Assembly (NCBI GenBank): GCA_050331575.1
Contig: JBHJGS010000038.1
Location: 1 to 64,000, forward strand
Direction of reading: 5' to 3'
DNA length: 64,000 nucleotides
From: JBHJGS01 sp050331575
GTDB taxonomy: Bacteria; Pseudomonadota; Alphaproteobacteria; Sphingomonadales; Rhodothalassiaceae
A model generated the notes under the pieces. That model saw only the letters and a list, made by a program, of their open reading frames with translations, was not told the origin of the DNA and ran no database searches. A program made the position numbers and the translations under genes. Below are positions 25,733-33,648 of the stretch, piece by piece. How positions within the stretch are numbered: position 1 is the first letter of the stretch; each line of letters opens with the position of its first letter.

Positions 25733-26394
25733 CGACATCGTCTGAGCGCGCGGAGCCTGACCGGCACTGCGCGCTTTGCCCCCGCCTGGTGACGTTTCGC
25801 GCCGCCAATCAGGCCACATATCCAGATTATTTCAATGGCGCGGTGCCCAGCTTCGGGGCGTCGAACGCGCGCCTGGCGGTGATCGGCCTGGCACCGGGTC
25901 TCCACGGCGCGAATAAGACGGGGCGCCCGTTCACCGGCGATTATGCCGGCGAGATCCTGTATCCGGGCTTGATGCATGCCGACCTGGCGCACGGCCGCTT
26001 TGACCGCCGGCCCGATGACGGCCTGAAACTGGTCGATACCTTGATCACCAATGCCGTGCGCTGCGTGCCGCCGGACAACAAGCCGACCGGCGCTGAAATC
26101 ACCACCTGCCGCCGCTTCCTCATTGCCCGTCTGCAGGCGCTGCCGCAGCTCAAGGTGATCCTGGCTCTTGGCCGCATTGCCCATGACAGCTGCCTGAAAG
26201 CGCTGGGCCAAAAGCTGTCTGCTTACCGCTTCGCCCATGGCGCGGTGCATCGATTGGGTGCGGTCACCTTGGTCGATAGCTATCATTGCTCCCGCTACAA
26301 TGTGAACACGGGCCGCCTTACCGAAGCGATGTTCCGAGACGTGCTGCAAACCGTCAAAGCCCACCTGCACCAAGCGAGCACAGCCGCGCCTTAG
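25729..26394 (+). CDS. Uracil-DNA glycosylase, family 5 (UdgB-like)
   Basis: A 221-residue base-excision repair enzyme. An N-terminal CALCPRL cysteine segment suits the Fe-S cluster of families 4/5. The active-site motifs are GLAPGLHGANKTGRPFTGD (about 52-70), NAVRCVPPDNKPTGAE (about 105-120), and SYHCSRYNVNTGRLTE near 184-199, which fits the UdgB pattern rather than the family 4 HPS pattern. It starts with GTG inside the NYN stop. Its stop codon TAG is the first part of a type 1 palindrome. Confidence 0.88.
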   Translation: MTTSSERAEPDRHCALCPRLVTFRAANQATYPDYFNGAVPSFGASNARLAVIGLAPGLHGANKTGRPFTGDYAGEILYPGLMHADLAHGRFDRRPDDGLKLVDTLITNAVRCVPPDNKPTGAEITTCRRFLIARLQALPQLKVILALGRIAHDSCLKALGQKLSAYRFAHGAVHRLGAVTLVDSYHCSRYNVNTGRLTEAMFRDVLQTVKAHLHQASTAAP

Positions 26395-26452
26395 CGCAAC
26401 ATCCGACCGATTGATATCGTACAGCGAGCCCTATCGGTCGGGTGTTGCTCTA
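26392..26452. repeat. Type 1 interspersed palindrome, copy 2
   Basis: Arms 26392-26411 and 26433-26452 match as inverted repeats at about 18 of 20 positions (consensus TAGAGCAACATCCGACCGAT), around a 21-nt spacer. It sits between the convergent udg and purN genes. The left arm begins with the udg stop codon; the right arm encodes the last six residues of PurN, whose stop codon it overlaps by one base. Confidence 0.85.
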
Positions 26453-27120
26453 GGGGGGGAGTGCGGCGCGATGACCGGATTGATCAGGGCCTGATCAGGC
26501 GCGCCCGCCCCTGTCACGATCACCTTGTCACCGCGGACCCGGACCGCACCGGATGCGACCAGCCGCAACGCCTCGGCATAAAGCAGATGCTCTTGCGCCA
26601 GAACCCGCACAGCGAGATCCTCCTTGGTATCGCCGGGATGCACGGCCACCACGCTCTGCGCGATGATCGGCCCACTGTCCATTTCCGGCCGCACAAAATG
26701 CACCGTGGCGCCGGTGAACCGCACGCCTTCTTCCAGCACCCGTTCATGCGTATGCAGGCCCTTGAACGCCGGTAAGAGCGAGGGGTGAATATTCAACATA
26801 CGGTCGCGCCACTTGGCGACGAACTCGGCATTCAATAAGCGCATGAAACCGGCCAGGCAGACCAAATCAATGCGCCGCTCCTTCAGCGCCGCCTGCAGCG
26901 CCTCTTCGAATTGGTCGCGGTCGGCAAACGCCTTGTGGTCCAGCACCAAGGGCTCAAGTCCGGCCTCATCAGCCCGCCTCAATGCATAGGCTTGCGGCCG
27001 ATTGGAGATCACGCAGATGATCTCGGCGGGATAGTCCGGCGCCTTGGCGGCGTCGATCAGCGCCTGCAGATTGCTGCCGCGGCCGGATACCAGAACGGCC
27101 ACACGCCGTCGCCCCGCCAT
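26431..27120 (-). CDS. purN: Phosphoribosylglycinamide formyltransferase
   Basis: A 229-residue purine enzyme that transfers a formyl group from 10-formyl-THF to GAR. The catalytic residues are Asn110 and His112 in MLNIHPSLLPAFKG and Asp148 in RPEMDSGPI. The normal protein ends around residue 210; the extra tail ending RATPDR is read out of the repeat at 26433-26452. It starts 5 nt after purM. Confidence 0.95.
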   Translation of the reverse strand: MAGRRRVAVLVSGRGSNLQALIDAAKAPDYPAEIICVISNRPQAYALRRADEAGLEPLVLDHKAFADRDQFEEALQAALKERRIDLVCLAGFMRLLNAEFVAKWRDRMLNIHPSLLPAFKGLHTHERVLEEGVRFTGATVHFVRPEMDSGPIIAQSVVAVHPGDTKEDLAVRVLAQEHLLYAEALRLVASGAVRVRGDKVIVTGAGAPDQALINPVIAPHSPPRATPDR

Positions 27121-27125
27121 GCCGC

Positions 27126-28214
27126 TCAGCCTCGCTTATGCACGGCGGAAAACGCCCCGCCCGGCCACTGGTCAGCGCTCAGCCGCACGGCCAGCGCGTC
27201 GACCTCGGGAACCAGATGTCCGATCACTGTCGCGGTCTCGCCGGCGTCGGCAAACGCGTCCAATGCGGCCGGCACGTCTGCCTCGGCGACCACGGCAACG
27301 AACCCGATCCCACAATTGAAGGCGCGGGCCATCTCGTCTGCGGCGATCGGCCCCGTGTCGGCCAGCCACCTGAACACACCGGGCAGGTCCCAAGCATCGG
27401 CATGAATCTCGGCCGTCAAACTGTCCGGCAGGACCCGCGGCACATTCTCCAACAGGCCGCCGCCGGTGATGTGCGCATACGCCTTGACCAGCCCGCGCGT
27501 GTGGGCGGCCAGCGCCGCGGTCACATAAAGCCGGGTCGGTGTCAGCAGCGCCTCGCCCAGGCTGTAGCGGCCATCGAAGGGCGCGGCCATGCGCCAGTCC
27601 AGCCCATGCCGTTCGACCACCGCGCGCACAAGCGAGAAGCCATTGGAATGCAGGCCAGAGGACATCAACCCGATCAGGCGGTCACCGGCGACTATATCCT
27701 GGCGAGGCAGCAGCTTGTCGCGTGCGACCGCGCCAATGGCGAAGCCTGCCAGATCATAGCGGCCGGCCTCATAGAGCCCCGGCATCTCAGCGGTTTCGCC
27801 GCCCAGCAGCGCCATATTGACTTGGCGGCAGGCCTCAGCGATGCCGACCACCACCTGCTCGGCCACCTCAAGCGCCAAATGCCCGGTCGCGAAATAGTCC
27901 AAGAAGAAGAGCGGTTCGGCCCCCTGCACCACCAAATCATTCACGCACATAGCAACCAAATCGGTGCCGATGGTCTCGTGCCGGCCGGTTGCCACCGCCA
28001 GATCCAGCTTGGTGCCGACCCCATCGGTGGCTGCCACCAAAATGGGATCACGGTGGCCGGCAGCCGCTAGATCGAACACGCCGCCAAAGCCGCCGATCGC
28101 TGCATCGGCGCCGGGCCGGGCGGTGCGTGCCACCGCCGCTTTGATGCGGGCAACAAGCTGATTACCGGCCGCGATATCGACGCCCGCGCCGGCGTAGGTC
28201 AGTGGATCTGTCAT
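27126..28214 (-). CDS. purM: Phosphoribosylformylglycinamidine cyclo-ligase (AIR synthetase)
   Basis: A 362-residue enzyme that closes FGAM to AIR with ATP. It has YAGAGVDI at the start, DGVGTKLDLA near 65-74, LLGGETAEMPGLY near 130-142, and GLHSNGFSLVR near 175-185. I use the ATG at 28214; the upstream extension of the open frame to 28295 is read through the type 1 repeat and is not protein-like. First gene of purM-purN. Confidence 0.95.
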   Translation of the reverse strand: MTDPLTYAGAGVDIAAGNQLVARIKAAVARTARPGADAAIGGFGGVFDLAAAGHRDPILVAATDGVGTKLDLAVATGRHETIGTDLVAMCVNDLVVQGAEPLFFLDYFATGHLALEVAEQVVVGIAEACRQVNMALLGGETAEMPGLYEAGRYDLAGFAIGAVARDKLLPRQDIVAGDRLIGLMSSGLHSNGFSLVRAVVERHGLDWRMAAPFDGRYSLGEALLTPTRLYVTAALAAHTRGLVKAYAHITGGGLLENVPRVLPDSLTAEIHADAWDLPGVFRWLADTGPIAADEMARAFNCGIGFVAVVAEADVPAALDAFADAGETATVIGHLVPEVDALAVRLSADQWPGGAFSAVHKRG

Positions 28215-28226
28215 AAGCGGCATCCC

Positions 28227-28288
28227 TAGAGCAACATCTGACCGATTGGAATCGCTGTGCGTGACCCATCGGTCGGATAAAGCTGCTC
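28227..28288. repeat. Type 1 interspersed palindrome, copy 3
   Basis: Left arm 28227-28246 (TAGAGCAACATCTGACCGAT) and right arm 28268-28288 (ATCGGTCGGATAAAGCTGCTC), with a 21-nt spacer. It lies between the divergent purM and DUF2066 genes, so here it cannot act as a simple end-of-gene terminator. Confidence 0.85.
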
Positions 28289-28302
28289 GTCGCATAAAAG
28301 GC

Positions 28303-28348
28303 GGGCATTATCCGATCAATCGCGATCGCGATTGACTGGATAATGCCC
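28303..28348. repeat. Type 2 interspersed palindrome, copy 2
   Basis: A near-perfect 46-bp palindrome: GGGCATTATCCGATCAAT (28303-28320), core CGCGATCGCG (28321-28330), then the inverted arm to 28348 with only two adjacent mismatches. It follows the type 1 element by 14 nt, in the same order as at 7652-7776. Confidence 0.88.
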
Positions 28349-28434
28349 TAGCCGGGCGGCCATGGCCTTACAAGCGGGCATGCCACCGGCATCATGTCTT
28401 GATGCGCTGCAAAGTTGAGGCGATAGTCGCGGAC

Positions 28435-29529
28435 ATGCCTGCTTTGTTCGTGCTCCTATTGCTCCTGCTGGTCGGGCCGGCGCTGAACGCCCAGCCCGCA
28501 GCAGATCTGTTTCGCATCACCGATATCGCCGTTGATGAGTCCGCGAACACCGCGGCGCAGGCGCGCGCGCAGGCCCTGGCTCAGGTGCGCCAAGACGCCT
28601 TCGCCCGGCTGGTCCGCCGGCTGGCCTCCGAAGCCGATACCGCGCGTCTGCCCGACATGTCCGATGCGCAGCTGCAGCGGCTCATCCAGGGCCTGCAGGT
28701 CCAAGACGAAGCCTTTTCCGACACGCGCTACGTCGCCACCTACAGCGTGCAATTCCGTCCTGATGCGGTGCGCCGCGTGTTCCGCGAAGCCGACATCGTC
28801 TATTCTGAGGCGGTCGCGACGCCGCATCTGGTCGTCCCTGTTTTGGACCGGGGCGGGGCCCTGATGCTTTGGCAGCAGGACAATCCGTGGGCGGCGGCTC
28901 TGAACAGCCCGCTAGCGCGCGACCGTTTGATCCCGTACCGGTTCGCCGAGGGCGACCGGGAGGATGCGCGGCTCTTGCCCGCCGGGCGCGCCGCAGCCGG
29001 CGATGCCGCCGCCCTGGCCGATTTCGCCGCACATCACGACGTGGAAGCCGTCTTGGTGGCGCAGGCGCGGCTCCGTTTCGATCCACGCCTGCGCCGCGAT
29101 ACGCTGCACTACAGCTACCGCATCTGGCCGCGAGGCGGCGCTGGCGAAGGCCGGCTGGTGGCAGAGCCAGAGCAGGATCGCGCCGGCTTATTCGCCGAGG
29201 CCGCAGACCGCATCTATACGCGGCTGAATGAGCGGCAGGCCGAACGCACCCGGGTGCAAGGAGGCAGCGGCGGCACCCTGATGTTCGATGTACCGGTCGC
29301 CAGTCTGGACGAATTCGTCACGATCCAGAAACGCCTGCACAGTGTCTCGCTGATCCAGTCGGTCCGACTGGTCCGGGTGGGCTTGCCGGTCTCCCGGTTT
29401 GAAGTGTCTTTTCTGGGCGGTGCCGACCAATTGGCGCTGGCCCTGGCCGATGTTGGGGTTCAGGTGGATCAGGGGCCGCAGGGCCACGCGCTGAGCCTGA
29501 TCGAGGGCGCCGCCGCGGGCCGGCCATGA
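28435..29529 (+). CDS. DUF2066 domain exported protein
   Basis: A 364-residue protein with a signal peptide (MPALFVLLLLLLVGPALNA|Q), then the DUF2066 region (FRITDIAVDESANTAAQARAQALAQVRQDAFARLVRRL... ) through most of its length. The function is unknown. The frame extends upstream to a TTG at 28399, but the ATG at 28435 gives a perfect signal peptide. In many alphaproteobacteria a DUF2066 gene sits between purM and hdaA as here. Overlaps the next gene by 4 nt. Confidence 0.82.
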   Translation: MPALFVLLLLLLVGPALNAQPAADLFRITDIAVDESANTAAQARAQALAQVRQDAFARLVRRLASEADTARLPDMSDAQLQRLIQGLQVQDEAFSDTRYVATYSVQFRPDAVRRVFREADIVYSEAVATPHLVVPVLDRGGALMLWQQDNPWAAALNSPLARDRLIPYRFAEGDREDARLLPAGRAAAGDAAALADFAAHHDVEAVLVAQARLRFDPRLRRDTLHYSYRIWPRGGAGEGRLVAEPEQDRAGLFAEAADRIYTRLNERQAERTRVQGGSGGTLMFDVPVASLDEFVTIQKRLHSVSLIQSVRLVRVGLPVSRFEVSFLGGADQLALALADVGVQVDQGPQGHALSLIEGAAAGRP

Positions 29530-30713
29530 CCCACGCCTCTGTGCCTCCGGACGCTGAAGAGTCGACCCCGCCGACGCCGTCTCCCGCTTTGCCGCCGGCT
29601 GCAGCGCCGCCGCCTGTGCCTCCGCCTGTGCCGCCCCCTCTGCCAGCGCCGAGCTGGTTGTCCCGCTGGGCACCGTGGCTGTTGTTCGCTGCTGCGCTGG
29701 TGATGGCGTATCTCACCCGGGGCATCCTGCTGCCGTTCATCATCGGCCTGGCTGTTGCCTATCTGCTTGACCCAGCGGCGGACCGGCTGGAGGCCCTGGG
29801 GGTGCCGCGCGGCGCGGCCGCTGGACTGATCATCGCCTCCTTCTTCCTGGTTTCCGGCGGTCTGTTGGTGTTGATCTGGCCGCTGCTGCAAGATCAGATC
29901 GTTGGTTTGGCCGCAGCGCTGCCCGCAGCCTTGCAGGAGTTGCGGCCGCAGGTGGTCGGCTTTCTGGAGTCGCTGTCAGAGCGTCTGGGCACGGACTTCG
30001 AGTTGAACGCCGAGGGCCTGACCACGCAGGTGACACAGGAAGGTCTAAATCGCCTGATGGCGGTTGTCAGCGGTGCCCTGAGCAGCGGTCTGGCATTCTT
30101 TTCGCTGGTGTCGCTGCTGCTGATCTCTCCGGTCGTCGCCTTCTATCTTCTGCGTGATTATGACCGCATCGTCGCCCGGCTAGACGAAATGCTGCCGGCC
30201 CGCCATCGCCCGATTCTGGAAGATCAGTGGCGACAAATCGATGAGGCGCTGTCCGGCTTTGTGCGCGGGCAGATCCTGATCGGACTGATCATGGCGGCGA
30301 TCTATGCCGTCGGCTGGAGCTTGGTCGGCTTGAATTTCGCGCTGGTTCTGGGGCTTTTGGCCGGCGTTCTGTCCTTCATTCCGTTCTTGGGCATGATCGC
30401 AGCAGCGGGGTTAGCACTGATCGTGGCGTTTCAGCAATTCGGCACCGACTGGCTGTCGATCGGCTTGGTCGCCGGGGTCTATCTGTTCGTGCAGGTGCTG
30501 GAAGGCTCTGTGTTGACGCCGCGGATCATGGGCGACCGGATCGGCCTGCATCCGGTCTGGGTCTTGTTCGCGGTCTTTGCCGGCGGCGAACTGGCCGGTT
30601 TTGTGGGCGTGCTGCTGGCGGTCCCCGTGGCAGCGGTGGTGGGCGTGCTGGTGCGCTTTACCGTGGAACGCTATATAAAGCCTGCGGCCCGGCCACAGGA
30701 TTTGAGCTCATGA
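29526..30713 (+). CDS. AI-2E family (PerM-like) transporter
   Basis: A 395-residue inner-membrane protein. A Pro-rich cytosolic N-terminus (about residues 15-45) is followed by about eight transmembrane helices, including the family segment SFIPFLGMIAAAGLALIVA near 285-305 and the closing block LEGSVLTPRIMGDRIGLHPVWVLFAVFAGGELAGFVGVLLAVP (about 325-367). Despite the family name, substrates differ and are often unknown. ATGA overlaps on both sides place it in an operon with DUF2066 and hdaA. Confidence 0.9.
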   Translation: MTHASVPPDAEESTPPTPSPALPPAAAPPPVPPPVPPPLPAPSWLSRWAPWLLFAAALVMAYLTRGILLPFIIGLAVAYLLDPAADRLEALGVPRGAAAGLIIASFFLVSGGLLVLIWPLLQDQIVGLAAALPAALQELRPQVVGFLESLSERLGTDFELNAEGLTTQVTQEGLNRLMAVVSGALSSGLAFFSLVSLLLISPVVAFYLLRDYDRIVARLDEMLPARHRPILEDQWRQIDEALSGFVRGQILIGLIMAAIYAVGWSLVGLNFALVLGLLAGVLSFIPFLGMIAAAGLALIVAFQQFGTDWLSIGLVAGVYLFVQVLEGSVLTPRIMGDRIGLHPVWVLFAVFAGGELAGFVGVLLAVPVAAVVGVLVRFTVERYIKPAARPQDLSS

Positions 30714-31378
30714 GCGCGCAACTGCCCCTGGCCTTTGCTCACCGACCGGCCTTGAGCCAGGCTGACTTTCTAATCGCGCCGCCCAATGAACAGGCCGTCC
30801 GCCTGATCAACGCCTGGCCGGATTGGCCGGGCCATGCGCTGGCATTGATCGGTCCGCCGGGCTCCGGCAAAAGCCATCTGGCCGGCATCTGGCGGGCCCA
30901 CGCCCAGGCGCTGGAGATGGATCCGCTGGCCCTGCATCTGGATATTGCCGACAGTCAGGATGTGCCCGCGGTTGTGGTCGAGGATGCCGATCGCGGCATG
31001 GATGAGACCGGGCTCTTTCACCTTTATAATCTGACCCAGGAAATGGGCGGTTTCATGCTGCTGACCGGGCGGGAGGCCCCATCCCGCTGGAAAATCGCCC
31101 TGCCCGATCTTAAGTCCCGTCTGGCGACTGTTCCGACCGCAGCCCTGGGCGCGCCGGACGACCGGCTGTTGCAGGCGGTTCTGTTGAAACAGTTTCACGA
31201 GCGGCAACTGAAGGTTTCTGCCGCGCTCTTGCCGTATCTGGTGCAGCATATGGAGCGGTCGTTCGCCGCCGCACGCCAGTTGGTCGCTGCCTTGGATCGG
31301 GCCGCCTTGGCGGAGCAACGACCGATCAACAAGGCGCTGGCGCGGCGAGTGTTGATGCGCTTGGACCCAATGCCGTAG
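30710..31378 (+). CDS. hdaA: DnaA regulatory inactivator HdaA
   Basis: A 222-residue AAA+ protein homologous to the ATPase part of DnaA. It carries a beta-clamp-binding motif right at the N-terminus (QLPLAF, residues 4-9), Walker A GPPGSGKSH near 47-55, and a Walker-B-like VVVEDAD near 87-93. Bound to the clamp it promotes hydrolysis of DnaA-ATP and prevents re-initiation. It lacks the DNA-binding domain of DnaA. Last gene of the DUF2066-AI-2E-hdaA unit, 26 nt ahead of ppk. Confidence 0.9.
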   Translation: MSAQLPLAFAHRPALSQADFLIAPPNEQAVRLINAWPDWPGHALALIGPPGSGKSHLAGIWRAHAQALEMDPLALHLDIADSQDVPAVVVEDADRGMDETGLFHLYNLTQEMGGFMLLTGREAPSRWKIALPDLKSRLATVPTAALGAPDDRLLQAVLLKQFHERQLKVSAALLPYLVQHMERSFAAARQLVAALDRAALAEQRPINKALARRVLMRLDPMP

Positions 31379-31404
31379 CCGGCCGCCGCTGCCTTGGAGA
31401 GCCG

Positions 31405-33648
31405 ATGATGGACATGAAGCCCGCTGATCTTGCCCGCCCTAATCTGGCCCGCGCCCGGCCGCGCGACCCTCAGGCCGGCCAGACCAGCGAAACCTATCTG
31501 TCGCTGCGCGCCCGCCCGGGGGCGGAAAAATATAATAATCGCGAGCTCAGCTGGCTGCAGTTCAACATGCGCGTGCTGGAGGAGGCCTGCAACGCAGCGC
31601 ATCCCCTGCTGGAACGCCTGCGCTTCCTGGCCATTTCCGGCTCCAACCTGGATGAATTCTACATGGTCCGCGTCGCGGGCTTGCGTGGCCTGGTCGACAG
31701 CGGCGTGGAGATGGTCTCCGATGACGGCTTGACCCCGGCGCAGCAATTGCACCGCATCGAAGAGCTCGCCTCGGAACTGATGCGTCGGCAGCAGGGGATC
31801 TGGTGCGATCTGCGCGAACAGTTGCGCGGCGCCGGCATCGCCGTGCTGGAAAGCTCTGAATTGACGCCGGATGAGACGGCCTGGCTGGAGGACTATTTCT
31901 TTGCCAACATCTTCCCGGTTCTGACGCCCTTGGCCATCGACCCGGCGCATCCCTTCCCGTTCATCCCCAATCTAGGCTTTTCCCTGGCGCTGGAGCTGCA
32001 AAAGGGCAGCCGCGTGATCCATGCCCTGGTGCGCATCCCGGACCAATTGCCCCGGTTTTTGCGCCTGCCAGGCGAGCCGATCCGCTTTATTGCGCTGGAA
32101 AAGGCCATCCGACTGTTTGTGGAACGCCTGTTTCCGGGGTCCGTGATCAAAGGCGCGGGCGTGTTCCGGGTGATCCGCGACAGCGACATCGAGATCGAGG
32201 AGGAGGCCGAAGACCTGATGCAGGTGTTCGAGACCGCCTTGAAGCGACGCCGGCGCGGCCGCACCATCCGGCTGAAGATCTCCGCGGCGATGCCGGCGGG
32301 GCTTGCACGCATGATCACCCGCAATCTTGATGTCGACGAGGCCCAGGTGATCCGCATCGACGGCATTCTGGGGGTTAAGGAACTGGATCAGCTGATTGTC
32401 GATGACCGGCCGGATCTGAAGTTTGAGCCCTATAATCCGCGCTACCCGGAGCGGGTGCGCGCGCAGGCCGGGGACATTTTCAAGGCGATCGGGGAGAAGG
32501 ATTTCGTCGTCCACCACCCTTACGAATCCTTCGACGTGGTGCATGCCTTCCTGACCCAGGCCGCGCGCGACCCGCAGGTGGTCGCGATCAAGCAGACGCT
32601 CTACCGCGCCGGCTCGCAAAGCCAGATCATCCGGGCCCTGTGCGAGGCAGCAGAAGCCGGCAAATCCGTCACCGCGCTGGTTGAGCTGAAGGCGCGGTTC
32701 GATGAGGAGCAGAATATCAAATGGGCCCGCGAGATGGAGCGCGCGGGCGTGCAGGTGGTCTATGGCTTCATCGACCTGAAGACCCACGCCAAGATATCCA
32801 TGGTGGTGCGCCGCGAAGCCGGCGTGCTGAAAAGCTATGTGCATTTCGGCACCGGCAATTATCACCCGATCACCGCCAAGATTTATACCGATCTGAGCTA
32901 TTTCACCGACGATCCGGTGCTGGCGCGGGATGCGGCCCGGATATTCAACTATGTCACCGGCTATATCGAGCCGGACGGCATGGAAAAGCTGTCCATGTCG
33001 CCGTTCGACGGCCGGGCGCGCCTGTTGCAGCTGCTCGATGCGGAGATCGCGCACGTCAAGGCGGGCCGGCCGGGGTCGGTGTGGATGAAGATGAATTCGC
33101 TGGTCGACCCGCGGATCATCGACAAGCTGTACGAGGCATCCATGGCCGGGGTCGAGATCGACCTGGTGGTGCGCGGCATCTGCTGCTTAAAGCCTGGCAT
33201 CGACGGCCTGTCCGATCGGATCCGGGTGAAATCGATCGTCGGGCGGTTTCTGGAGCATTCGCGCATTTATGCGTTCGGCGACGGTCGGGAACTGCCCCAT
33301 CCTGAGGCGCGTCTGTTCATTTCCTCGGCGGACTGCATGCAACGCAATTTCGATCGGCGCGTAGAGACCTTCGTGCCGATTGACAATCCCACGGTGCATG
33401 AACAGGTGCTGGGCCAGGTCATGGTCGCCAATTTGAAAGATGATTTGCAAAGCTGGGACATGCAGGCGGACGGCACATACAAGCGCCGTGACTGCTCCGA
33501 CGGGCAGGGCTTTTCCTGCCACCGGTATTTTATGACCAATCCGTCCCTATCCGGCCGCGGCGCGGCCTTGAAGGACGAGCGCCCCAGCGAATTGTCCGTC
33601 AAATCGGCAAAGCGGAAGGCCGCGGATGTGGCATCTGAACCGTCCTGA
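31405..33648 (+). CDS. ppk: Polyphosphate kinase 1
   Basis: A 747-residue enzyme that makes polyphosphate from ATP reversibly. The family start NRELSWLQFNMRVLEEA (about 45-61), the autophosphorylated His461 in KTHAKISMVVRR, and the second active-site His618 in LEHSRIYAFGDG are all present. GGAG lies 6 nt before the ATG. It overlaps ppx by 23 nt, so synthesis and breakdown of polyphosphate are encoded together. Confidence 0.97.
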   Translation: MMDMKPADLARPNLARARPRDPQAGQTSETYLSLRARPGAEKYNNRELSWLQFNMRVLEEACNAAHPLLERLRFLAISGSNLDEFYMVRVAGLRGLVDSGVEMVSDDGLTPAQQLHRIEELASELMRRQQGIWCDLREQLRGAGIAVLESSELTPDETAWLEDYFFANIFPVLTPLAIDPAHPFPFIPNLGFSLALELQKGSRVIHALVRIPDQLPRFLRLPGEPIRFIALEKAIRLFVERLFPGSVIKGAGVFRVIRDSDIEIEEEAEDLMQVFETALKRRRRGRTIRLKISAAMPAGLARMITRNLDVDEAQVIRIDGILGVKELDQLIVDDRPDLKFEPYNPRYPERVRAQAGDIFKAIGEKDFVVHHPYESFDVVHAFLTQAARDPQVVAIKQTLYRAGSQSQIIRALCEAAEAGKSVTALVELKARFDEEQNIKWAREMERAGVQVVYGFIDLKTHAKISMVVRREAGVLKSYVHFGTGNYHPITAKIYTDLSYFTDDPVLARDAARIFNYVTGYIEPDGMEKLSMSPFDGRARLLQLLDAEIAHVKAGRPGSVWMKMNSLVDPRIIDKLYEASMAGVEIDLVVRGICCLKPGIDGLSDRIRVKSIVGRFLEHSRIYAFGDGRELPHPEARLFISSADCMQRNFDRRVETFVPIDNPTVHEQVLGQVMVANLKDDLQSWDMQADGTYKRRDCSDGQGFSCHRYFMTNPSLSGRGAALKDERPSELSVKSAKRKAADVASEPS

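Noticed and set aside
28215..28295. N-terminal extension of purM
   Set aside because: It is read through a type 1 palindrome; the family start (TYAGAGVDI) follows the ATG at 28214.
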